In this document: positions 1 to 8,790 of the stretch, piece after piece
Layout: the number at the start of each line of letters is the position of its first letter
Numbering within the stretch: the first letter of the stretch is position 1
NCBI GenBank assembly: GCA_016987375.1
Contig: PJRA01000343.1
Location: forward strand, 321,405-371,871
Length of the DNA stretch: 50,467 nucleotides
Direction: 5' to 3'
Source of the DNA: Brachionus koreanus
Lineage: Eukaryota > Rotifera > Eurotatoria > Ploima > Brachionidae
Notes under the pieces: model-generated
Database searches by the model: none
Told to the model about the DNA's origin: nothing
The model's input: only the letters and a program-made list of their open reading frames with translations
Program-made: the position numbers and the translations under genes

Positions 1-135
1 TAAAAGCGATATTGGACGATAGTTTTCAGGATTTGTTTTACCACCTTTCTTCTTGTATACTGGAGTAACATTAGCTCTTTTCCAACATGCTGGTATCACA
101 CTAGACTCGAAAGATAACTTGAACAGAAAAGACAG
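1..135 (-). pseudogene. non-LTR retrotransposon reverse transcriptase fragment, cut by window edge
   Basis: Read on the minus strand in the frame whose codons start at base 3, this stretch is open and carries the opening motifs of a non-LTR retrotransposon reverse transcriptase: a W-K-R-A-N-V-T-P-V-Y-K-K-G block followed by N-Y-R-P-I-S-L-L at the window edge. These are the conserved 'A.V.PIYKKG' and 'YRPISL' segments at the start of the RT domain in jockey/CR1-like elements. The catalytic core would lie beyond base 1, so whether the element is intact cannot be judged. No clear start or endonuclease domain is visible just upstream (bases 136-400), so this is probably a truncated copy. Confidence 0.75.
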
Positions 136-1998
136 AATAAAATTTTTATTTATTTATTTAATGTTTAGATTAATTTACTAGTTAGAAATTTAAATCTTTC
201 TGACCGAAAATTAGAATATTAACATAAGATACTGTGAAATCTTATTATTAGTTTAATCTTATTAGACTTTTCCAAGTCTTAAAAATCAAATAATTAGCAA
301 TCTTCTAAAACTTGCTGTACTAAAAATTAAGTTTTATTTATTTTAAACATATAAATAATATATGTAATTTTATACATATAAAATATATATATGTTTTATA
401 AGTTTTAGTTTTATAGAACTTCACATTAGTTTCATCCGAAAAGTAGTAATTCTAATTTAAAAATATATGATTACTCGTCTAAACTTAAGGTTCTTCTCAT
501 GCTTCTCATGTTGCTTTTTTTATCTATAATTAGTTTATAGCATTTATGACATCTAGCACCCAGTAAGTGGTCTTTAGAGCTATATTTCTTTTATTAATGT
601 ATACTAACAAGACATGTCTTGTTAGTTCAACATACTAACTAATTTAACTGAAAACATTCAATATTCAACAAAATTCTGTCTTTTAAGACAATAATCTAAT
701 TATTTTTAAAGTTTTAATTAACAAATAAAATTTTTGTCTTCTCAAACATGCTTACTTATTTCTCATTTTAAATATATATATTTTTTGATAATATTACCTT
801 AGAGTTGTCAAACAAATAATTTTAATTTTAACCAGATTTATCTAAAGAGTTTATACTCTACTTATCATTCTGTTAATCCGTATAGCTTAGAAGCTTTATT
901 TTATCCTAATGATGACACACAGTGTTCATAAAAACTTTAAATCAACAGACTATTTTTCAGAACCAAACATGCTTTTCGTGAAAATTGAAACTTGTAAAAG
1001 AAATTAAATCGATTATAAATACTAAGCTTTCTAATTTATATTTTATTTTAATTGCTTAATATGCATTATCTCTATACTGAAAATAATTAAAATAATTTGA
1101 AACTTAAGATTTTTGCAGATTTTGATGATTTTCATGAAACTTACATTATTTAGAAGCACTCAACTATGTTCATGGGAATTAAATGCAGCGTTAAAAGCAA
1201 ATATGATTTTTCGATTCTTATTAAAAATAAATTTAAAGACTTCTTAAAGAAAAATTAAAGAAAATTTAAAGAAAAATGTCCGATAACCTCTAAAAAATCT
1301 CTACAATTTTCTCTAAGATCCTTTAAAATTTAGTTGACTAAATGGCAAATTGATAATCATTAATTTTGTTATCTTTAATTTTATCTTTAAGTTAGCGAAA
1401 AATGCTTAAAAAAATTGAAAAAAAATTATTGATTAAAAAAATTCTTGAATTTTTTAGTCTGAAATGTAATTAAGACTGATTTAAAAAATCTTTGAAACAA
1501 TTCTTAATGTTTTGATCTTAATTTTAAGAATTTTTTTAATGTTAGCAAATATCAAAAAAATTCTTTCATTGATTTATTTTATTAAAATGAGGAATTTAAA
1601 ATTAAATTTAAATTGGTTTTACCCTAAATTAGACTTTTTAATATGAATTTTCATAATAGAATGAAGCAATAAATTAATTTCTAGTTTATAAAAAACTTTT
1701 TATAATTAAATTTTAGATAAATTTATTTTAGCTACATGTAAAATTAAATTTAAATGCAATAATTTAATTTAAAGAAATTTGATAACATAATTTTTAGAGC
1801 AATAAACTCAAACAACAAGACGATAGTAAATATCTCTTATAAAATGATCATTTAATAACTGGATTAATTATAAATTTTTGCATCTGGGTCAAATCTAGAA
1901 AAAATATAATTAGAAATTTAATTTTTTAAAAATCGTTATTTATTTTGAGTTTTAATTTTTTCGTTTTTTTAATGATCGAAAAAAGGAAAATTTAGATA
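136..1998. other. intergenic, no gene recognised
   Basis: This 1.9 kb is very AT-rich with frequent stops in all frames. Around 345-400 there is a run of alternating TA-rich near-palindromes (ACATATA/TATATGT type). At about 480-590 the minus strand has a short open stretch with a C-x2-C pair (G-A-R-C-H-K-C-Y-K) that I could not assign. The last part should hold the promoter of the ceramide synthase gene, but no specific element is recognisable. Confidence 0.5.
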
Positions 1999-3762
1999 AT
2001 GAATGTAATAAAAGAGATTCATTCAACTTTTTGGAATCAGGATTTCTGGTTGCCAAAAAATTCTGATTGGGATGAAATATCTACATACAACAAATATAGT
2101 TTTACTAATTTGATAGTTATCCCAACATTCGTGGCCTTGATTCTTTTCTTTATTCGAATATATTTTGAAAAGTAAGTTTGCTCTAAAAAAGAAGATTATA
2201 GAATCGCTAAAATAATCCTTAAGATTTAATTTCTTTTCGCTCATTGAAACCAGTAATTTTCACAAATTTTTGCAAACCAATTTGTTTCAATAATTCATAT
2301 CCAAAATTCAATAAAGCTTAAGTTAATAATGATTATTTAAAATTGATAAATAAATCTCATTCTCAATCCAATTTTTTTAAATAGGAATAAAATTAATAAA
2401 TTTTATTTTTTAAGAATAATTGGTATACCGTTGGGTAGATACCTAGATTTAAATGAGCAAGAAAAAAACTTTATTTTCAATAAAACACTAGAAAAATACT
2501 ATAATAAACATTTAAAAATTACATATGGACTATGTGAAGTAATTTTTTTTTAATTTCTAAATTGGATAAAATAAGATTATTTCGAAAAGTATATTTCAAA
2601 AGAAACAAGTTTAGAACCTGATCAAATTCGTAATTGGTTTAAAGCAAGGTTAAATTCTGAAAAGCCATCCACTCTTAAAAAATTTTCTGAATCCAGTTGG
2701 CGATTTTTTTTTTACACACTGATATGGTTCTATGGAATCGTAATTTTGTTCAATGTAAGTTGTTAAATTTTTCATATAAATTAATTCTAAAAACAATTAA
2801 AGCAGTAACATTCCTCAAATATATAATTAATTTATAAATTAAATCATTTAATTTAAAAAATAATTTTTTTTTTTAAAATAATTTTTCTATAAATTTTATT
2901 AAGTTTTAATTAAGCAAATAAATAAATATAATCATAAATTTTTTTTAAAAGTTTTTAACATCATTAATGTTTAAAAAACCCTAAATTTAACATTCAATTA
3001 GTTTGATTTTTTTATTTAACTTTTCCAAAAGAAACCATGGATGTGGGACGTAAGTGAATGCTGGTTTAGATATCCTAAACATAAAATTACAAATGATGTT
3101 TATTGGTATTATATGATTGAACTTGGGTTTTACATATCGCTATTTGTAACTCAGTTTTTTGACATTAAACGCAAGGACTTTTGGCAAATGTTTTTACACC
3201 ATATTGTCACTATTAAATTGATAGTATTTAGCTATGTGTGCAATTTTGTCAGACTTGGTACCTTGGTCTTAGCAATTCATGACTTGTAGATTCAATTTTA
3301 ATTTTTACATTGTTTTTTTAAATAGATAAGCTTTTAATTCATTTAGATCCGACTGCTGGCTCGAAATATCAAAAATGGCTTCTTATGCAAAATTCAAAAA
3401 AATGTGTAATGTTACATTTACAATTTTTGGTTTAACATGGTTTTTCACTCGATTAATAGCTTTTCCACTAATGTATTAATTAAAAAATGAGTTAAGAATA
3501 ATTTAACTTTTTTTTTTTCAGAATATTAAAATCAACAACAATTGATGCTCAAAATTTTATTGGTCTCTTCCCAGCTTTTTATTTTTTTAACATTTTGTTG
3601 TTTTCTTTACAAATTATGCATATTATATGGTTTTATTATATTTGTAAAACTGCTTTTAAAGCATTTACTGACGGAGACTTTGTTGATGATCGAAGTGAAT
3701 CAGAAGAATTTGAATCAGAAAAAGATGAAGAAGAATTAGCACAAAAATACAAAAAAAAATAA
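1999..3762 (+). CDS. ceramide synthase (LAG1/TLC family), six exons
   Basis: N-acylates sphingoid bases with acyl-CoA in the ER membrane to make (dihydro)ceramide. Exons as I read them: 1999-2171, 2385-2533, 2576-2754, 3032-3285, 3347-3472, 3522-3762, giving 373 residues in frame. The N-terminus has the family's F-W..D-F-W-L-P start and a first membrane helix. Exon 3 carries the remnant homeodomain found in animal ceramide synthases (I-R-N-W-F-K-A-R-L-N) followed by K-F-S-E-S-S-W-R. The TLC/Lag1 core spans exons 4-6: K-P-W-M-W-D, the HH pair near residues 223-224, R-L-G-T-L-V-L-A-I-H-D-L-S-D across the exon 4/5 junction (the catalytic H/D set), then L-Q-I-M-H-I-I-W. The tail is acidic (D-D-R-S-E-S-E-E), as in CerS5/6-like proteins. 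The exon 2 donor (GTGAAG at 2534) is the only one that keeps frame and is the least certain boundary. The paralogue cannot be fixed from sequence alone. Confidence 0.92.
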
Positions 3763-4078
3763 TATTCAATTGATTTTCTGTTTAAAAATCAAAGGAGAAA
3801 CATTTTTTTTCATTACCGTTTAATAATTATACAAAAAAAATAAGGAAAACTTAGAATATTAATTAATTTTCAATTAAGTTTGAAAAGCAAATTGTAATTT
3901 AAATGAGCAAAATAAAATTTTTAAAAAAAATATTTAAACTTTTTATAAACATTTAATTTTATACTTAAATTATATTTGAACATTATAATGTAATAAAGTG
4001 GTAAATTAGAATTGAAATAAAAAAAAAATCATTCTTGTATATAACAAATAAAAATGAATTAATTTTTACTTAGGCAAA
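3763..4078. other. intergenic between ceramide synthase and RPIA
   Basis: About 316 bp of A/T-rich sequence between two genes on the same strand, containing AATAAA-type signals (for example near 3910) that could end the upstream transcript. A splice-acceptor-like TTTTTACTTAG ends at 4073, five bases before the next start codon. Nothing else is recognisable. Confidence 0.5.
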
Positions 4079-5129
4079 ATGAAACTTTTTTATTTAAGAA
4101 TTCATAAGTTATTATTTAGTAAAAATTTTACAATAAATTCAAAAAATTCAAATAAGCATTTTTTAAAAAAAATGAGTTCTGAAACTTATAATTTCGAATT
4201 AATTGAAAGAGGAAAGAAAAATGCTGCAATTAAAGCAGTAAACGAAAATATCAATGATGTAAGCCTTTATAATTTTCTAAATGTTTTTCTATGATATAAT
4301 CAATGTTTTGGAATGTTAATTTTAATAAAAAATGATTTAGAAAACAAAAACAATTGGAATTGGAAGTGGTTCAACTATAGTTTATGCTGTTGAACGCTTA
4401 GGTATCCGTTTATTTTAAACATGTTTATTTAATAAGTGAATACTTTTCTTACAATAATTTAGCTAAAAAGATCACTGAAGAGAATTTAGATATTAATTGC
4501 ATACCTTCCTCATTTCAAGCTAAACAGCTTTTATCTAAATATAATTTAAAAATTGGTGATTTGGAGACTAATACAAACGTAATTAATTTTTTTCATTTAA
4601 TTTAATTCAAAACATGTATCATATGAATATGAAATTTTTCAAGATTGATATAACGATTGATGGTGCCGATGAAGTAGATCAAGATTTAACATGTATTAAA
4701 GGTGGTGGTGGTTGTCATTTACAAGAGAAACTACTAGCATTTTATGCAAAAAAATTTGTTATTATTGCTGATTACAGAAAAAAATCTACTAAGTTGGGTC
4801 AAAATTGGTCACTAGGAATTCCAATTGAAGTATTACCTTCAGCATATACATTAGTTCAGAATAGAATTCAAAAATTATATGGAGGAAAAACTCCCTTGAG
4901 AGAATTTTCGGGAACTGGACGAGGAAAAGCTGGTCCTGTTATTACAGATAATGGAAATTTCATTTTAGACTGGGTTTTCGATAAAAATGAAGATTATGAT
5001 TGGAAACTCATCAACCAAAATATCAAATTGATTCCTGGTGTGATTGAAACTGGTTTGTTTATTGGAATAGCAAAAACAGCATATTTTGGAAATTCTGATG
5101 GAACTGTTGCAAAAGTTATATCTGAGTGA
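4079..5129 (+). CDS. RPIA: ribose-5-phosphate isomerase A, four exons
   Basis: Interconverts ribose-5-phosphate and ribulose-5-phosphate in the non-oxidative pentose phosphate pathway. Exons 4079-4258, 4341-4401, 4463-4578 and 4644-5129 give 280 residues. Family motifs are clear: G-I-G-S-G-S-T (phosphate-binding loop, exon 2), the catalytic D-G-A-D-E-V-D near residue 125, K-G-G-G-G with Q-E-K-L-L, and the C-terminal L-I-P-G-V-I-E-T-G-L-F segment. The first about 30 residues (to the second Met at 4171, M-S-S-E-T) are a basic, Phe/Lys/Asn-rich extension not needed for the fold. Translation may start at 4171, or the extension may be a targeting peptide. A splice-acceptor-like TAG ends five bases before the first ATG. 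Identity is very secure; the start is not. Confidence 0.95.
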
Positions 5130-5572
5130 AATAAAAATCTAAATTTTGAAAAAAAAAACACATTTTTATTCTTACTCTATTAATTTTATTTAAGCTTAAG
5201 ATATTAAATTAAATTCATCAACTAAGGTTCTTATCAGAATTTGATTAAAAGTCTCAATCAAAATTTTATAACAATCTATTAATAGAAATGATTATCTTAC
5301 TGAATGTCACTAAAAGTTTAGTCTTTATACTGTGGTGCTACTATAACTTTATTTTACGTTAACTCACGGAAATTATTTAAAGTCGTCGAGCGATACTGTA
5401 TTGAGGTCAAGATTAGAATTTAAATTAAAACACAAATATTGTAGTTCCTCAACGTTTTTTAATTCATGATTATTTAAATAAAAATCATTCCAAAAGATTT
5501 ACATATTTATATAATAATTTTTGACTTTTCAGGATTAAATTATAGTTTCCATTTAGTACCAAAATTTCCACA
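5130..5572. other. intergenic, no gene recognised
   Basis: Downstream of RPIA (an AATAAA lies at about 5131). The segment 5320-5420 is a little less AT-rich but has no open frame that I recognise. It may be older repeat debris continuous with the retroelement relic that follows. Confidence 0.4.
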
Positions 5573-5803
5573 CTAAAAAAAATACCAATCTAATAAAGAC
5601 TGTAAGTGTGTTTCAACCGAGCCAATGAACAAAATTTCATCAGCGTAAAAAATCATCGATACATTTAAGTTGTTAAAAATGTCACATAGCTTTATTTTCA
5701 ACAACTCATCAATCAAGTAATTGATAAAAACGTTAAAAAAGAATATATACCCCCTTGATCCACACCACTTTGAATCGGAAATTTGAGTCAGAAATATTTC
5801 CAT
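5573..5803 (-). pseudogene. degraded reverse transcriptase fragment
   Basis: A 76-codon minus-strand open stretch that reads like the catalytic middle of a non-LTR reverse transcriptase. It has a degraded form of the 'G..Q.G..SP.LF..yi..l' block (S-R-G-Y-I-F-F-F-N-V-F-I-N-Y-L-I-D-E-L), then F-Y-A-D-E-I-L-F where active elements have (F/Y)-x-D-D. The second catalytic aspartate is glutamate here, and conserved residues before it are eroded, so this is a dead relic. No flanking RT motifs could be followed. Confidence 0.6.
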
Positions 5804-5989
5804 TTGGAAGAAAAATTATAATTGAAGCCGAGTCATGGAAGAGGTGAATTCAACAAAAAAGCATTAAGAGAAATTTGAAGAATATCCAGTTAACGCATAA
5901 TTGAAGGTTTTAGTTTAAGTGCAAATCTTCGAAGATTTTACGAAGATAATATGATTTTAATTATTTTCCAACTATTTTTTGCAGAGTTC

Positions 5990-6112
5990 TTACAGCCTAT
6001 AGCTCTAAATTAGTATAACGAGTATTTAAAGTAGCAACAAGGTCTGTTCTTAAATTAAAAAAGTAATTCTAATTTAAAATTTTTTTATATTTTCCAAAAT
6101 TCACTATGCCTT
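5990..6112. repeat. possible terminal arm of a long-TIR DNA element
   Basis: The stretch ending at 6112 (AGTAATTCTAATTTAAAATTTTTTTATATTTT, then CCAAAATTCACTATGCC) resembles the right arm of the inverted-repeat element at 14333-14427, which ends CCAAAATTCACAATGCC. The last 17 bases differ at one position and the preceding T-rich part aligns loosely. I could not find the matching left arm nearby, so it is likely a solo or eroded copy. Background AT-richness makes the T-rich part weak evidence; the terminal 17 bases carry the case. Confidence 0.4.
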
Positions 6113-6294
6113 GAACCCTTCCCTGAAATCAAATACTAATTCCTTAAATAATGGATTAACGAAAAAAAGCGCTTTTTATTCAAAATTAGTTAAGGATCCT
6201 CTAAATTTCTTCAAAATTTTGTTGACTGGGTCATTCTTGAAAATGACAAAAAAAACATAAAAGCATGTAATGTTAGTTATTTAGAGACAAAAAA

Positions 6295-6570
6295 TATTTT
6301 TTAGATCCTGTTTTTTATTAGACAAGGCTATTTGTTATCATATAGCCTAGATCTATCTCCTTCTGATTATTATATTTTTCCCACAATGGCTCATTTTCTT
6401 AGAGGATGGCGTTTTATTAACCAAGACCAAGTTGAAAAACGGTTGTCGTTATTTTTTGACTCAAAAAGCTGTGAATGCTACAAGAGAGGAATCGGAATAC
6501 TCGTTGAAAGATGGCTAAAGACTATTGAGCATTAAGGTTTATATTTGAAACAAGTTTTAATTAGAAATGC
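6295..6570 (+). pseudogene. mariner-family transposase, C-terminal remnant
   Basis: The open stretch 6332-6535 matches the end of a mariner (Tc1/mariner, DD34D) transposase: S-L-D-L-S-P-S-D-Y-Y-I-F-P holds the third catalytic aspartate in the 'YSPDLAPSDYHLF' context, followed by M-A-H-F-L-R-G, then F-F-D-S-K and G-I-G-I-L-V-E-R-W-L-K-T-I-E. Just upstream in a different frame, L-D-K-A-I-C-Y-H-I-A resembles the 'DNA..H.A' second-aspartate block, so a short deletion and frameshift separate them. After the stop at 6535 the same frame continues G-L-Y-L-K-Q, as mariners do. The N-terminal two thirds are missing. It lies in repeat-rich DNA between RPIA and RINT1. Confidence 0.8.
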
Positions 6571-6639
6571 TACAATTAGTAAAATCAAAGCTTTGTTTTC
6601 AATATTTTATCTATGTTTTATAAAAAAAGGTTACATCAA

Positions 6640-7050
6640 ATAGAACTCATTCATTCTTCTTCATCAGACGCGAAAACCATGCACAGCTAAACTTAGATCT
6701 TAACGAATTCATGTTGCACGAAACAAATAACAATCCCAAATTTAGTTCATTGTTCTAAAACTTCAATATTTTTCTAAATGGAAGATAGTTCTGGGTCAAT
6801 ACGCTTAACCAACAGCTACCGCTAATTTTTATATTCATTTATTAATCACAATCTTAATCTTTATATATATATTTATTTATATTTTTCATGTTTTTTTTTT
6901 CTTTGATTTTTATTCTAAACACATTTAAACAATTTTTGATCCTTTTTTAATAATCGTTAGGCTAAAAAGAAGGACTTTGTTCCATTCTGAATAGCCTGAG
7001 GTTTTCCCTCAAACAAATAAAATATAATAATAATTTATTTATTAAAATAA
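6640..7050 (+). repeat. non-LTR retrotransposon 3' end relic
   Basis: From about 6663 a plus-strand frame reads R-R-E-N-H-A-Q-L-N-L-D-L-N-E-F and, after in-frame stops, F-W-V-N-T-L-N-Q-Q-L-P. This is weakly like the C-terminal 'R....WN.LP' end of a non-LTR RT. It is followed by a less AT-rich stretch (6970-7015) and a TAATAATAA-type tail (about 7018-7045). That order (RT C-terminus, short UTR, simple-repeat tail) is what a plus-strand non-LTR insertion leaves. The coding part is too eroded to place in a clade. Confidence 0.45.
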
Positions 7051-7054
7051 TTTA

Positions 7055-7130
7055 GGCAAAGCATTGGCCGGTTGGAATGGAGACTTAGTCTTTCCTTTCA
7101 GCCAAATATAATAATAATAATTATAAAAAA
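7055..7130 (+). repeat. second retroelement 3' tail
   Basis: A comparatively GC-rich stretch (about 7055-7105, containing GGCCGGTTGGAATGGAGAC) runs directly into AAATATAATAATAATAATTA, then an A-run. It has the same architecture as the preceding tail but different unique sequence, so it looks like the 3' end of a second non-LTR copy inserted beside the first in the same orientation. Confidence 0.4.
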
Positions 7131-8790
7131 AGACGAATATTTCGATTTCTGCAATTGTTTATCCACTGCTTGTCTCAATTCACATCAAGCTATTTAAATA
7201 CGTCTCAAAATAACCATATTCGAAAACATTACTGATGAAGTATTTTAATAAAAGTTTCTTATTAGTTTAACAAGGCATTGAATTTTTTAACAAAAAAAAA
7301 AGATCAAAAATTTAAAATGGATTTATCAGAATTTTCATTTTTTTATTGAAATTTAACTAGAAATTATAAAAAATGTCTGTGAATATTTGAATATTTTGTT
7401 TTAATCAAAAAGGAATTTAATTATTTTAGTGGCCTATTGAAAATAAAAACTTTTCTTTTAGTACCGTAAACCCTTGCAATAACTTTTGATACTTTTGATA
7501 CTAAAAATTGTAAACATCAAATGAGAAATGTGTCAAATAATTTTATCATTAAAAATATAAATAAAAAAAACTTTTTTATAACTAAAAAAATTTTTCATCG
7601 ACACTCTAATTTGAATTCATTATAACAACAGATGAAATTTCAAAAAATTTTTTTATTTTTTTCAAATAAAAAAAAGATATCACATTTTTTTGTGCTCTTC
7701 TTATTTATGTACAATTTTTAGACAAGGAGTGGGGACTTCGTCCCCCCTCTTTATAATTCACCCCTCAACTTGAAAAGTTGTTTTCTTTAAGTAAAACAAA
7801 TTTTAACTACATTGAATATTAAAAGAATAATCACCATTCAAATTTAACTTGTGGTATTTTTTCGGAATCTTAATTTTAAAAGAAAAAGTCTTAGTTAGTA
7901 TCAAAAAAAAAACTATAAATGAATAAGTTTTCTATTTTATATTAAAACTGTCTTTTTTAAGAAACTTAGCTCTAATTTGAATTAAGATACGATCTATCTA
8001 ATAACCGTAAATCTTTCAAATTAATAACTTTGACTCATTCTATTTCAGGAAGTTGTTATTTTTTATACCTATATCTCGGGATTTTATAGCAAATAGATTT
8101 AACTTTTGAATGTTGCACCATGTTGCATTTACAAAACTTGCTTTTGACTTTTAAAAGAAAAATTATACGAATTTCAACATTTTGTTCTGTTCTATTGTAC
8201 TACATTTCACAAAACCAATATATTCAATAATTTAAAGATTTTGATTATTTTATAATTTTAAAATTCTAATTTATAGAATATACTCAATAAGAGAATATGA
8301 CTTTTACTTTTATAACATTTTTTGCGCTATTAAACTAATTTTTTAAATTAAAAATCCTATAAATTGCATTTTTTTATCAATTATATATACAATCAATTAA
8401 TTTTTTTGAATTGATGTCTAATGACTTGGCGCCTATTTTGAATAAATTTGAAAACTTTTAATCCAAAAAGACTGTTGCTATATTTATTTAATTAATTAAC
8501 AGTAAAAAACTAACTTCTCTTAACCTCATATACAAATCTTTTAACATGGCGAAGATTTTTTCTCCAGTGCAACCATTGTAAAAAAAAAAGTATTTTATAA
8601 AAATAGTTGTGAACAAGCTTTGCAATGAAAAATAATATCATATCTTGAAAAAAATAATTTGACTTCAAATGGAAAATTAGATCTGAAATTTTATGATACA
8701 TTAAGACAGTTTTAAAAAATATTTCAATTTTGTCAAGAAATATTTAAATACTTAGTTAAGAAAAAAATTTTTGCGTGTTATATTTTTATT
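7131..8790. other. intergenic with minor repeat-like structure
   Basis: No gene is recognisable. The segment starting at about 7272 (AGGCATTGAATTTTTTAAC, then an A-run) resembles the left arm of the inverted-repeat element at 14128. A short GC-rich hairpin lies at 7727-7749. A 63-codon minus-strand open stretch at 8510-8701 has no recognisable motif and is AT-driven. The last few hundred bases should hold the RINT1 promoter. Confidence 0.45.
7727..7749. repeat. GC-rich perfect-stem hairpin
   Basis: GGGGAC, a TTC loop and GTCCCC form a six-pair stem, extended by GAG/CTC after one mismatch. It stands out in a region almost devoid of G+C. It may be the end of a transposable element or a structured RNA tail, but no neighbouring feature decides this. 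Confidence 0.5.

Noticed and set aside
480..590. Possible zinc-binding exon on the minus strand (C-x2-C with flanking basic residues)
   Set aside because: Too short, no second metal pair, and no splice partners that I could find.
2023..2244. 73-codon minus-strand ORF
   Set aside because: It lies antisense to exon 1 of the ceramide synthase gene, whose sense frame matches the family; the antisense frame has no motif.
7727..7765. Helitron 3' end (hairpin followed by CTRR)
   Set aside because: The hairpin is present but no CTRR terminus lies about 10 bases downstream and no Rep/helicase sequence is nearby.
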